Assembly: GCF_014698045.1 (NCBI RefSeq)
Contig: NZ_JACJSE010000001.1
Location: 248,001-312,000 of the forward strand
Reading direction: 5' to 3'
DNA: 64,000 nucleotides
Source: Aulosira sp. FACHB-615
Lineage (GTDB): Bacteria; Cyanobacteriota; Cyanobacteriia; Cyanobacteriales; Nostocaceae
A program made the position numbers and the translations under genes. Positions 26,683-35,500 of the stretch are shown piece by piece; within the stretch, counting starts at the first letter, position 1; the number at the start of each line of letters is the position of its first letter. Under the pieces are notes generated by a model, which ran no database searches, was not told where the DNA came from, and was given only the letters and a program-made list of their open reading frames with translations.

Positions 26683-28953
26683 ATGAATTCTCCCCAACCT
26701 CCCCAAAAGCCACAAACCATACTTGGTCAACTGACTCAAGCCGTACATACAATTCAAGCTAGGGTTGATTTTTCCAAGCTGGCACTGAAGCCAAATGCTA
26801 GAGTCCCGGAACTTTGGGTACAGGATGCGGGGGCGGATAAGGCGGAGGTCTACCCATTGTTGGGCGATCGCTATATTCTAGGACGCAGTTCTAAATCTTG
26901 CGATATCGTTGTTCGTAACCCGGTTGTCAGCCAAATTCATCTGTCTTTGTCGCGGGACTCTACCCAACGCAAACCTGTGTTTGTGATTCGAGATGAAAAC
27001 TCAACCAATGGTATTTATCTGGGGAAACGGCGGCTGACTTCTTTAGAAATGCGGCATGGCGATATCATCACTCTAGGGCCACCAGAACTAGCAGCATCAG
27101 TCAGACTGCAATATGTCGATCCACCAGCATGGTATGTCAAAGCTGGAACCTGGGCAGGTTATGGGGTTGCTGGTGCTAGTGCTTTGTTCGCCTTGGTCAT
27201 TGGTGTGGAATGGCTGAAGTTTTCCGTGAGTCCTTTACCAACAGCCACTCGCGCCCCAGTCATAGTTTATGCCCGTGATGGCTCAACTCCTCTACGTGAA
27301 CCAAGAACAACTTCTCACGTAGATATGAAGCAATTGCCAGACTTTGGCCCTTACTTAGCTAATGCAGTCGTCGCCTCAGAAGATAGCCGTTACTACTGGC
27401 ATGTTGGTGTAGATCCCTTGGGGATTTTACGGGCAGTATTAATTAATAGCCGCAGTGGCGATTTACAACAAGGGGCGAGTACAGTTACTCAACAGGTGGC
27501 GCGTAGTTTATTCCGTGATTACGTTGGTTCCCAAGACTCCCTAGGACGAAAATTGCGCGAAGCCATTGTGGCACTGAAGTTAGAGACTTTTTATAGCAAA
27601 GATTACATTTTGCTGACTTACTTAAATCGCGTGTTTTTGGGGGCAGATACTTCCGGTTTTGAAGATGCAGCTAAGTATTACTTTGAGAAGTCAGCCAAAG
27701 AACTCACCTTAGCCGAAGCCGCAACATTAGTGGGTATTTTGCCTGCGCCCAATGCGTTTGATTTTTGTGGTGATGGCCCGAATAAACTAGAAGCGGCTGA
27801 TTACCGCAACCGTGTAATTAAGCGGATGCTGGAAATGGGCAAAATCTCCCAAGAAGAAGCAAATCGGGCGAGACGTTCTACAGTGCAAGTCAGCCCGAAA
27901 GTGTGCGAACAGCAAGCTAAAACCATTGCACCTTATTTTTATAATTATGTTTTTCAAGAACTCGACTCAATCTTAGGGGAAGGTGCGGCGAGGGAAGGAA
28001 ACTACATCATTGAAACCCAACTTGACCCGGCAATTCAAGCCCAAGCCGAAGCATCACTGCGAAATTCTGTGAATAATGATGGTTCCAGCTTTCGTTTTTC
28101 CCAAGGGGCGATCGTTACTTTAGATTCCAAAACAGGTAGTATTTTGGCAATGGTGGGTGGTACTGATTACCGCAAAAGTCAATTTAATCGTGCTGTCCAA
28201 GCCAAAAGACAACCAGGTTCTACCTTTAAAATTTTTGCCTACGCCGCAGCCCTACAACAAGGCATTTCTCCCTATAAAACTTATTCTTGCGCCCCTTTTC
28301 CTTGGCAGGGTTTTACATATAAACCTTGTCGTTCTGGTGCTGATGTGAATATGGATATTGTCACAGGTTTGGCACTGTCAGAAAACCCTGTTGCTTTGCG
28401 GGTCGCCAAGGAAGTTGGTTTAAATAAAGTTGTGGCTATGGCGCAAAAATTGGGAGTAAAGTCACAACTTGATCCGGTTCCTGGTTTGGTACTGGGTCAA
28501 AGTGTGGTGAATGTTTTAGAAATGACCGGGGCTTTTGGTGCAATTGGAAATCAAGGTGTGTGGAATCCTCCCCACGCCATTAGTCGCATTCTCGACAGTG
28601 GTGATTGCAAGGATAGTAAAGATTTAAAAACTTGTCGTGTGATTTATTCTTTTGACCAAGACCGAGAGGCTAACAAGCGAGTTTTGTCTACAGAAGTAGC
28701 AGATGAAATGACTACTTTAATGCGAGGGGTAGTTACAAGAGGTACAGGACGAGGTGCGTCCATTGGTTTGGGAGAAGCTGGTAAAACAGGGACAACTGAT
28801 AAAAACGTTGACCTTTGGTTTATTGGGTTTATTCCTAACCGCCGATTAGTCACAGGTATCTGGCTAGGAAATGATAATAATTCCCCCACTTATGGTAGCA
28901 GCGCCCAAGCTGCTCAACTGTGGGGGAGGTATATGGGGAGAATTGCTAGGTAG
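26683..28953 (+). CDS. Class A penicillin-binding protein with N-terminal FHA domain
   Basis: The enzyme polymerises and cross-links peptidoglycan. The 756-residue protein starts with a cytoplasmic FHA domain (about 60-150; YILGRSSKSCDIVV, VSQIHLSLS, DENSTNGIYLG). One membrane helix follows (about 158-180), then the GT51 transglycosylase domain with catalytic Glu233 (VVASEDSRYYWHVGVD, QGASTVTQQVAR), and the transpeptidase domain with Ser513 in QPGSTFK, SEN and GKTGTTD. FHA domains bind phosphothreonine, so control by a Ser/Thr kinase is likely; FHA-PBP fusions are known in cyanobacteria. It converges with uvrB. Confidence 0.93.
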   Translation: MNSPQPPQKPQTILGQLTQAVHTIQARVDFSKLALKPNARVPELWVQDAGADKAEVYPLLGDRYILGRSSKSCDIVVRNPVVSQIHLSLSRDSTQRKPVFVIRDENSTNGIYLGKRRLTSLEMRHGDIITLGPPELAASVRLQYVDPPAWYVKAGTWAGYGVAGASALFALVIGVEWLKFSVSPLPTATRAPVIVYARDGSTPLREPRTTSHVDMKQLPDFGPYLANAVVASEDSRYYWHVGVDPLGILRAVLINSRSGDLQQGASTVTQQVARSLFRDYVGSQDSLGRKLREAIVALKLETFYSKDYILLTYLNRVFLGADTSGFEDAAKYYFEKSAKELTLAEAATLVGILPAPNAFDFCGDGPNKLEAADYRNRVIKRMLEMGKISQEEANRARRSTVQVSPKVCEQQAKTIAPYFYNYVFQELDSILGEGAAREGNYIIETQLDPAIQAQAEASLRNSVNNDGSSFRFSQGAIVTLDSKTGSILAMVGGTDYRKSQFNRAVQAKRQPGSTFKIFAYAAALQQGISPYKTYSCAPFPWQGFTYKPCRSGADVNMDIVTGLALSENPVALRVAKEVGLNKVVAMAQKLGVKSQLDPVPGLVLGQSVVNVLEMTGAFGAIGNQGVWNPPHAISRILDSGDCKDSKDLKTCRVIYSFDQDREANKRVLSTEVADEMTTLMRGVVTRGTGRGASIGLGEAGKTGTTDKNVDLWFIGFIPNRRLVTGIWLGNDNNSPTYGSSAQAAQLWGRYMGRIAR

Positions 28954-28980
28954 TTAGGTGGTCATTTGTTATTTGTCATT

Positions 28981-29021
28981 GGTCATAGATCATTTGTAAG
29001 AATTTTAAATGATCCATGACC
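28981..29021. terminator. Inverted repeat between convergent pbp and uvrB genes
   Basis: GGTCAT-A-GATCATTT (28981-28995) pairs with AAATGATC-C-ATGACC (29007-29021). It lies between two converging stops and probably acts in both directions, although T-tracts are weak. Confidence 0.5.
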
Positions 29022-29065
29022 TATTGTTCTTGATTTACCTCGTCTTTAACTCAGCACTTTGTCAC

Positions 29066-31063
29066 CTAGTGACCTAATAGTTTATCTCGCAGATGTTTGA
29101 TGCGATCGCGCAATTTTGCCGCTTCTTCAAATTCTAATTTTTTGGCGGCATCTTTCATCTGGGCTTCTAGCTTGCCAATCAATCCGGGAATCTCTTCTAA
29201 AGGTAATTCATCAATATGTTCATCAACAACTTTTAAGTCGGCACTATTCAACCTCCTAGATACATCTAAAAACGACAAAATAGCGTTACTGGATTTTTTG
29301 ACAATTGGTTGTGGTGTAATGCCATGTATCCGGTTATATGCCGTTTGAATGTTACGCCGTCTTTCTGTTTCTTCAATGGCTCTAATCATGCTGTTGGTTA
29401 AATTATCAGCATATAAAATCGCTTGTCCACGAATGTGCCGCGCCGCCCTCCCAATGGTTTGAATTAAAGAACGTTCAGCACGTAAAAAACCTTCTTTATC
29501 AGCATCTAAAATTGCCACTAAGGAAACTTCTGGTAAGTCTAAACCTTCCCGCAGTAAGTTTACTCCAACCAGTACATCAAAATTTCCTTCGCGTAAATCT
29601 TGAATAATTTCAATCCGTTCAATGGAATTAATTTCAGAATGCAAATACCGCACTTTAATACTATGGTCTTGCAAATATTCTGTTAAATCTTCCGCCATCC
29701 GCTTAGTTAATGTTGTAATTAACGTTCTCTCTTGACGGTCAACTCTGTCTTTAATTTCTCCTAGTAAATCATCAATTTGCCCTTCGGTGGGACGCACAGA
29801 AATTTCTGGGTCAATCACACCTGTGGGACGAATTACTTGCTCAACAATGTGATTTTCCGAAATTTCTAATTCCCAGTCTCCAGGTGTTGCCGAAACAAAA
29901 ATACATTGGTTAACTTTTTGCCAAAATTCATCTGCTTTTAAAGGACGATTATCGGCGGCACTAGGCAGACGAAATCCATGTTCAATTAACACTTTTTTCC
30001 TGGCTTGGTCGCCGTTATACATTCCCCGAATTTGCGGCACACTCACATGAGATTCATCAATAACTAACAGCCAATCTTTCGGAAAATAATCAATTAAACA
30101 TTCTGGTGGTTCGCCTGCTTGTCGGCCTGCAAGGTGACGGGAATAGTTTTCTACGCCGTTGCAATAACCAACTTCGCGCAACATTTCTAAGTCGTAACGA
30201 GTGCGCTGATCTATCCGTTGGGCTTCTAATAATTTGCCGGTTGTTTCTAATTCTAGTTTTTGCTGTTTTAATTCAAAGGCAATATCTTCGCAAGCAACTT
30301 CTAAGCGTTCTTCTGGGGTGACAAAGTGTCGCGCTGGGTAGATATTGACAGCTTCTAAACTCGAAATAATTTCGCCTGTTACCGGGTCAATATAGCGAAT
30401 TGCATCAATTTCATCACCAAAAAATTCCACCCGAATAATTCTATCTTCGTAGGCTGGGCCGATTTCTAACACATCACCCCGGACGCGGAAACGTCCCCGA
30501 CCCATTTCTAAATCGTTACGGCTATATTGTACTGAGGCTAAATCGCGCAAAACTTCCCGTTGATTGACTTCCATCCCAATTTTTAAAGGTATGGCTGCTT
30601 TTAAGTATTCGGCGGGAATTCCTAAACCGTAGATACAGCTAATAGATGCAACGACGATCACATCTCGACGTTCAAACAGCGATCGCGTCGCTGAGTGACG
30701 CAACATATCAATTTCATCATTAATCGCAGCTGTTTTTTCAATGTAAGTGTCTGTGACTGGGATATAAGCTTCTGGTTGATAGTAATCGTAGTAGCTGACA
30801 AAATACTCAACTGCATTTTTGGGAAAGAACTCACGTAACTCATTACACAGTTGTGCAGCTAAAGTCTTGTTATGTGCCAAAACTAAGGTTGGTTTACCGA
30901 TTTTTTCAATTACTGCTGCTACTGTAAAGGTTTTGCCGGTGCCTGTAGCTCCCAGTAAGGTTTGGTAACGATTACCCGATTCGATACTGGAAACAAGTTG
31001 TGCGATCGCTTGTGGTTGATCACCTGTAGGTGCAAAGGGAGCTTGAAGACAAAATTCTGTCAT
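29066..31063 (-). CDS. uvrB: Excinuclease ABC subunit B
   Basis: UvrB verifies lesions in nucleotide excision repair together with UvrA and UvrC. The 665-residue product has Walker A GATGTGKTFTVA, the beta-hairpin region YYDYYQPEAYIP, DESH (Walker B), helicase motifs V and VI (GVNLLREGLDLPEV, QTIGRAARH) and the C-terminal UVR coiled coil (FEEAAKLRDRIKHLR) that contacts UvrC. The length is normal. The start ATG at 31063 follows AGAAAGG. The promoter region carries heptamer repeats. Confidence 0.96.
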   Translation of the reverse strand: MTEFCLQAPFAPTGDQPQAIAQLVSSIESGNRYQTLLGATGTGKTFTVAAVIEKIGKPTLVLAHNKTLAAQLCNELREFFPKNAVEYFVSYYDYYQPEAYIPVTDTYIEKTAAINDEIDMLRHSATRSLFERRDVIVVASISCIYGLGIPAEYLKAAIPLKIGMEVNQREVLRDLASVQYSRNDLEMGRGRFRVRGDVLEIGPAYEDRIIRVEFFGDEIDAIRYIDPVTGEIISSLEAVNIYPARHFVTPEERLEVACEDIAFELKQQKLELETTGKLLEAQRIDQRTRYDLEMLREVGYCNGVENYSRHLAGRQAGEPPECLIDYFPKDWLLVIDESHVSVPQIRGMYNGDQARKKVLIEHGFRLPSAADNRPLKADEFWQKVNQCIFVSATPGDWELEISENHIVEQVIRPTGVIDPEISVRPTEGQIDDLLGEIKDRVDRQERTLITTLTKRMAEDLTEYLQDHSIKVRYLHSEINSIERIEIIQDLREGNFDVLVGVNLLREGLDLPEVSLVAILDADKEGFLRAERSLIQTIGRAARHIRGQAILYADNLTNSMIRAIEETERRRNIQTAYNRIHGITPQPIVKKSSNAILSFLDVSRRLNSADLKVVDEHIDELPLEEIPGLIGKLEAQMKDAAKKLEFEEAAKLRDRIKHLRDKLLGH

Positions 31064-31082
31064 ACAGTTTTACCTTTCTCAG

Positions 31083-31104
31083 TGCTGAGTGCTGAGTGCT
31101 GAGT
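31083..31104. repeat. AGTGCTG heptamer tandem repeats (STRR), upstream of uvrB
   Basis: Three AGTGCTG heptamers in tandem lie about 20 bases upstream of the uvrB start, followed by a diverged AGTGCTA. They match the heptamer array inside smc. Confidence 0.8.
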
Positions 31105-31206
31105 AAAAAGTGCTAAGTACTATTGTATGGTTCTAAATGCTTCACTATGTTAGAGCGAAATTTTTTTATCTCAAATAGATAACCCACCTGTGAGTGAATG
31201 TGTTTT

Positions 31207-31242
31207 CAACTCAGCACTCAGCACTTTCAACTCAGCACTTAT
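31207..31242. repeat. CTCAGCA heptamer repeats, inverted relative to 31083-31104
   Basis: CAACTCAGCACTCAGCAC is followed by a second CAACTCAGCACTT. It is the reverse complement of the array near uvrB, so the pair could form a large cruciform with a 100-base loop. Confidence 0.7.
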
Positions 31243-31484
31243 GATTGGAAATACCCTATCTCATGGTAACGATACCACTCTGTACCTGTTGCCCCACAGA
31301 ACCTAAATGAATTAATAGCAATATTTTTTTACAAAAATTGATACTTTAAATTTACTTATGTGTAAGTTTTGAAGATAATTATATATATGCAAGGTTTTTT
31401 AAGGGTAAACTTTGATATATGGGAAAAAGTCTAATTTTTCCTCAAATATTGTAAAGTTCATTTAAGAAACCAGAGGTAGAGTTT

Positions 31485-31946
31485 ATGAGCATCAGCAGCA
31501 CGGGCAAAGCAGCTAGTCCTCGCCAAAGACGTGCCAAGCTCAAGGGGGAAACAACGGTGGAAGTTGAAAACAATCAAGGCCAAACTGTGAATAACGATAA
31601 AACCACTCAAGATACAGAAAAATCCGACAAGCCCGGAACCCTAGCCATTGCTGGAGTTCGCCCAATTGCTGGTAGCGATTTACAAGTGGCAGAAACAGTC
31701 TCAATCGCAGGTATACGTCCCATTTCTGCTAGTAATTTAGAAGTAGTAGAGACTATCAACGTGATGGGTATTCGCCCCATTGCGGCTAATACTATCAAAA
31801 TTGTTGATAGTATCAACCTCTCTGGTTTGCGTCCTATTGCTTCTAGCGCCTTGGTAATTTCTAGCAGCTATTCTGTTATGGGGAACCGTCCAGTGGCTTC
31901 TAACACTATTGACGATTCTGAAATTCTTATGGGTTTTATCGACTAG
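31485..31946 (+). CDS. Protein of five 19-residue GxRPIA repeats, function unknown
   Basis: The 153-residue protein has a basic N-terminus (SPRQRRAKLKG), a polar Gln/Asn/Asp-rich linker, then five back-to-back 19-residue repeats (55-73, 74-92, 93-111, 112-130, 131-149). The core is hydrophobic-x-G-(I/V/L/N)-R-P-(I/V)-(A/S), followed by alternating hydrophobic residues such as NLEVVETIN. The regular period and alternation suggest a solenoid of short beta strands. There is no signal peptide or membrane segment. AGAGGTAGA precedes the start and a strong terminator follows, so it is a real, separately transcribed gene. I do not recognise the family. Confidence 0.75.
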   Translation: MSISSTGKAASPRQRRAKLKGETTVEVENNQGQTVNNDKTTQDTEKSDKPGTLAIAGVRPIAGSDLQVAETVSIAGIRPISASNLEVVETINVMGIRPIAANTIKIVDSINLSGLRPIASSALVISSSYSVMGNRPVASNTIDDSEILMGFID

Positions 31947-31975
31947 AATACAAAAACATCTTTAATTATTTCAAC

Positions 31976-32006
31976 AGCCCGAACTCTTCACGAGAGCGGG
32001 CTTTTT
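31976..32006 (+). terminator. Rho-independent terminator after the repeat-protein gene
   Basis: AGCCCG (31976-31981) pairs with CGGGCT (31997-32002), with CTCT/GAGAG pairing inside, followed by TTTTTAA. It starts 30 nt after the stop. Confidence 0.85.
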
Positions 32007-32432
32007 AATTATTTAATCAGATAAAAATATCGATTCATCTAATTATCTAGATAACGTAATTATGATGTTTATTGGTTTCAGATCACCGACTTCTTAAAGA
32101 AGTTGTTCACATCTTAGAGGAGTTGGTTTATTGCAATTCAGTTAGGGTGGGCAATGCTAAAAATTAGCTCAAACCTTGATTTTTACGTTGTAAGCATTGC
32201 CTACCCTACGGTTATTGAAAATAGTGCAAGATATGAGTTTGGAGATTTATTTACTATTCCTCATTATATCTAGCTTATTTTGATTCTCTCTCTTTTTATA
32301 TAGACGAATAATATATCTTGTGGCAGAAGGCTGGAGCTAAAATATCAAGTTATTTTGTAAGAGTAATCACCTAGAAAATCAAAGTCAATTCACAACTTTG
32401 AATCTAAGTTTACATAATATTAGGAGAGTAAA
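32007..32432. other. Intergenic region upstream of the CsbD gene
   Basis: It holds a 64-base hairpin element (32144-32207) and otherwise AT-rich sequence with the csbD promoter side. No gene is seen. Confidence 0.5.
32144..32207. repeat. AGGGTGGGCAATGCT hairpin repeat
   Basis: AGGGTGGGCAATGCT (32144-32158) is matched by AGCATTGCCTACCCT (32193-32207) with one mismatch and a 34-base AT-rich loop. The arm resembles the GGGTGGGCAATG palindromic repeats common in cyanobacterial genomes. Confidence 0.7.
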
Positions 32433-32615
32433 ATGAGTTTAGAAGAACGCGCCAAAGCTACTGCCAAAAATATTGAAGGTAAAGCTCAAGAAGCACTAGG
32501 TAACGTAACTGGCGACCCTAAAGATAAAGCGGAAGGCAAAACAAAACAAGCCGAAGGTGAAGTACGTCAAGGTATGGAAGATATCAAAGATTCTGTTAAA
32601 AAAAAGCTTGACTAG
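32433..32615 (+). CDS. CsbD family stress protein
   Basis: This 60-residue hydrophilic protein has the CsbD pattern: MSLEERAKATAKNIEGKAQEALGNVTGDPKDKAEGKTKQAEGEV, cut by the usual GDPKDKAEGK core, and a charged helical end. It has no cysteine, signal peptide or membrane helix. CsbD-like proteins are small, abundant general-stress proteins of unknown mechanism. TAGGAGAG lies 7 nt before the ATG, an excellent ribosome site that implies high translation. It is followed by a copy of the GTAAGTCCT repeat. Confidence 0.9.
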   Translation: MSLEERAKATAKNIEGKAQEALGNVTGDPKDKAEGKTKQAEGEVRQGMEDIKDSVKKKLD

Positions 32616-32640
32616 AACTAATTCTAGTTAGCAATTAATC

Positions 32641-32752
32641 AAAAGATGGGGAGGGTGAAAGGGTATATATGTGTATCCAAAATCCTGACATCTATAACCT
32701 TTTATCCCTCCATCTCATCTCCATACACAATTTTGTGCGTAAGTCCTATACA
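32641..32752. repeat. Dispersed palindromic repeat, GTAAGTCCT family, copy 3
   Basis: GGGAGGGTGAAAGGG on the left can pair with CCTTTTATCCCTCC on the right. The right end, CATACACAATTTTGTGCGTA then AGTCCT, matches the other copies. Confidence 0.6.
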
Positions 32753-32795
32753 AGTAATTTGACTTATTTAAAAGGTTTATTTTGGGAGTGAAATA

Positions 32796-33236
32796 ATGAT
32801 ATCGCTGGAGCAGATTCGCAAAACTGCGATCGCAGGTATTTTAATTGTAATTTTAACTATAACTACCGCCTGTGGTGGCACTACAGTCAGCCAAGCTGAC
32901 CGCACAACCAATCCACCTGTAATTGGACGAGATGTCACTTACAGCGAACTAGAAAGAGGTAATACCCCTGGTGGTCAAACTTTTGGTAACTGGGTAGTAC
33001 AAACCTCTAGAGGCTTAATCAAAGATGCTTATGTCAGAGATAACAACAAATTAGGCGTTGTGATTTCTCGTGACGTTCGTCCTAATGAAGTGAGACCGTT
33101 AGCTAAATCTTTAGTTCAAGGCTTTCGGAAAAATTTCCCCAATCAAGATTTAACTGTTTTGGTTTACGACCCTGACAAAAAGTTAATTTTGACGACTCAA
33201 TACGATGTCCAGACTAATCAAGTCAAGTATAGCTAA
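32796..33236 (+). CDS. Putative lipoprotein, function unknown
   Basis: The 146-residue protein has a lipoprotein signal peptide (hydrophobic run AIAGILIVILTI, then TTAC with Cys26), so it should be anchored after lipidation. The mature part includes TFGNWVVQTSRGLIKDAYVRDNN and ends in a compact domain (PNEVRPLAKSLVQGFRKNFP, then LTVLVYDPDKKLILTTQYD), reminiscent of a small alpha/beta fold. I do not recognise the family. It is 180 nt after csbD and close to the next gene, so the three may share stress-related expression; that is inference. Confidence 0.7.
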   Translation: MISLEQIRKTAIAGILIVILTITTACGGTTVSQADRTTNPPVIGRDVTYSELERGNTPGGQTFGNWVVQTSRGLIKDAYVRDNNKLGVVISRDVRPNEVRPLAKSLVQGFRKNFPNQDLTVLVYDPDKKLILTTQYDVQTNQVKYS

Positions 33237-33338
33237 TTAGAGTTGTAACTATACCCATTTGATTGAATTTAAACTTAAAAAATTCAGAATTTTGCAGAGA
33301 AAATTCGGAATTTTATTTTGAATCAGGAGATAAAAAAG

Positions 33339-33859
33339 TGTCAACTAGCGAAGAATACAGAAAACAAATCATGCAAGATTTAGCTCAAGGTGATGTGGAA
33401 TCATTAGATGATCCATCAACTAATGCAGCTACTCAATACGATAATTTTGATGATTTCGCTCAACGTACAACTACAGATCAACGTCGTCAATTATTTGGTC
33501 GTTCTCTTCATCCAGAGAGCATTCCTAGCAGCCAAATGGAGCCAGAATTACAAAAGGCGATCGCTCAAATTAAACCAAATGAACGAGATGATGTTGCTCG
33601 CGCCTTTTTCAAACATTTGAAAGGTAGAGGTTTGGATGACCGCCACTTAGAACAACAACTAAGTCTTTCTACTCACAACCCCAACCGGATGAGTGCTGAT
33701 GATGTTAGCAAACTAGCTTCTTTTGCTTATCATAACCATCCAGATATTTTCCGCGAAGTTCTAGCCGAACAACCAGGTATTCTTAAATTCCTCAGTAACC
33801 CTGTGGTTGCCGCAATTATAGGTATTGCAGCCGCTAAATGGTTAGGTAGCCATAAATAA
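33339..33859 (+). CDS. Conserved-looking hypothetical protein with C-terminal hydrophobic segment
   Basis: The 173-residue protein is called from GTG at 33339 because CAGGAG lies 8 nt upstream; the frame is open 25 codons further but that stretch has no ribosome site. The N-terminal part is acidic and polar (SEEYRKQIMQDLAQGDVESLDD). The middle has helical segments (PELQKAIAQIKPNERDDVAR, then HLEQQLSLSTHNPNRMSADD). The last 20 residues (SNPVVAAIIGIAAAKWLG) form a likely membrane or hydrophobic helix. The family is unknown to me. A terminator follows. Confidence 0.65.
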
Positions 33860-33884
33860 GTTTTTTCTGGAGAGTAAGACAGTG

Positions 33885-33908
33885 AGGTGGGTAAAACCAC
33901 CTTTTTTT
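33885..33908 (+). terminator. Rho-independent terminator
   Basis: AGGTGG (33885-33890) pairs with CCACCT (33897-33902) around GTAAAA, followed by a run of six T. It ends the csbD-lipoprotein-hypothetical stretch. Confidence 0.85.
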
Positions 33909-34235
33909 ATGGCTTTTCAGCTATTCAGTTTAAATAAATTAATAAAACATTTAAAATCTCAATCTAAACCATAAAATATTTCACATTTTTTACATAAATT
34001 TGTTTATGGCAAACTAAGCAATTAGCTTATTTCTTTTGATATATCTCTATTAACCATAATCAAAACTCTCGGCAGAGACATGATGATTTTTCTTTCGCTA
34101 AATATATAATTAGAGTCTTAAAAAATATACCTAGCATCATAAGTTGTCCCATAAAATATTGATATATGTATAATTCATCTTGAGTTATATGGGTAATTAT
34201 GGTGCATCTAGGCAATAAATTCAGAAGCCTGAGAA
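33909..34235. other. AT-rich intergenic region
   Basis: About 330 bases of strongly AT-rich sequence hold no open frame, repeat or hairpin that I can support. It probably contains the promoter of the four-cysteine membrane protein gene. Confidence 0.4.
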
Positions 34236-34676
34236 TTGAAAGTTCAAAAATCTCAAAATACTACCAATATATATAGTCAGATGATGCTTACCAAACCAGA
34301 AGTAAGAAAAACAATAGAAATCAACAATTCTTATTTAAGCCGCAGTGACCATCAAGCAGAAAAAAACCAACCTCAAGGCTTTAATATTCCAGATGCAGCA
34401 TTATATTTAAGTCCTGTAGGTCTACTGTTTAGTTGGGTAATTTTTTTCTTGATATTAAGAAAAATCAAGAGATTTCTAGATAATAAAATGGTATTCAGCG
34501 TCAATACCTTGCATCAAGTCCCTTGCAAGAATTGTCGATTTTATGCTAACAATCATTATCTTAAATGTGCAGTACAACCTTCTATTGTGCTAACTGATGA
34601 AGCTAAAAATTGTACAGAGTTTTCTGATAAAAAAGATAAATCACCAGAAAAACCATTCTTTCCGAGAATAGACTAG
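34236..34676 (+). CDS. Single-pass membrane protein with a four-cysteine C-terminal motif
   Basis: The 146-residue protein is called from TTG at 34236; ATG at 34281 is an alternative, and neither has a strong ribosome site. After a polar N-terminus comes one membrane helix (about 66-84, LSPVGLLFSWVIFFLILR) followed by a basic stop (KIKRF). A compact tail has Cys97-x2-Cys100-x10-Cys111-x14-Cys126 in the setting CKNCRFYANNHYLKCAVQP. The spacing suggests a zinc or iron-sulfur site, or disulfides if the tail faces outward; the basic residues after the helix favour a cytoplasmic tail. The function is unknown. A dispersed repeat begins right after the stop. Confidence 0.6.
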   Translation: MKVQKSQNTTNIYSQMMLTKPEVRKTIEINNSYLSRSDHQAEKNQPQGFNIPDAALYLSPVGLLFSWVIFFLILRKIKRFLDNKMVFSVNTLHQVPCKNCRFYANNHYLKCAVQPSIVLTDEAKNCTEFSDKKDKSPEKPFFPRID

Positions 34677-34677
34677 T

Positions 34678-34837
34678 AGAACAAGGCAAAAGTAAAAAGA
34701 AATAATAACGATACCACAAATCTTTGAGCAATTTCTTATGGTCACTGAGCGTACTTGTACTGAGCGACTTGCCTTGAGCGTTCGCGCAGCGTCTCCGTCA
34801 GGAGAAGTCGAAAGGAGCAGAAGTAGCCGAAGTGTGG
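34678..34837. repeat. About 160-bp dispersed repeat (family C), copy 1
   Basis: AACAAGGCAAAAGTAAAAAG, then GCAATTTCTTATGGTCACTG, then TACTTGTACTGAGCGACTTG, then GCGTTCGCGCAGCGTCTCCG and AGGAGAAGTCGAAAGGAGC. It aligns nearly base for base with 56816-56985; the AACAAGGC to TTATGGTC half also occurs inverted at 50640-50727. Confidence 0.8.
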
Positions 34838-35500
34838 TATGTTTATTTACACTTCTTGTAATAGTAGCAGCGTGAAGTCAAAAAGCTGATCAAATAGGCT
34901 TTTCACATAATTTTAGAATGGTTGCTCTATTTAAACCTTGGTGTTTAACAGCTTATCCGGTGTAGTTTTTGAAATTCCCTGTGCAGTCTGGAAATGGTGA
35001 ATGGGGACTAAGTGTATAAGATAATTATTTCCTTTCAGTATGAACCCTTGCATTTATTTTGGTAAGTAAAGGAATAATCAATTAGGATTGATTGAGCAGG
35101 TACAGAAAAAACACTGCTGAATTACTGAAAAAATAGCAGCCATAGTACCGAAACTCAATAATAATCAAACCAGTACCGGAGATTTAGGTAGAAAAATTAC
35201 TAGAAAAGTAGAGATGGCTAAGTATTGATCCTGATACTATTTAGACGGACAGAACTTTATACTACAGAAGTGATGTTTATAACTTCATAATTAATCACTT
35301 ACTCATAACAGGGGTACACTGACTGATATTATTAGATTCTTCTTGCCAAAAGCAGAAGGAAGCCAAGTTTAAAGATTTTATTTGGCAACTCGTCTTTTTA
35401 CTCATAAAATCTAAAGACAAGCTCAAGTTCCCTAGAACAGTAGCCTTAGTATCCCCGTCTGGTAACAAATCAGGGTTAAAAAGCTATCACGAAAACTCAA
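34838..35500. other. Intergenic region upstream of the 35501 gene
   Basis: About 660 bases without a gene-like frame. One imperfect inverted repeat (AAAGATTTTAT near 35370 and ATAAAATCT near 35403) may be structural. The rest is a probable long 5' region. Confidence 0.4.

Larger units (their letters stand above)
31064..31484. other. Divergent intergenic region between uvrB and the 19-residue-repeat gene
   Basis: It holds two heptamer arrays, (AGTGCTG)n at 31083-31104 and its complement (CTCAGCA)n at 31207-31242, which could pair with each other. The rest is an AT-rich leader ending in AGAGGTAGA before the ATG at 31485. Confidence 0.6.
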
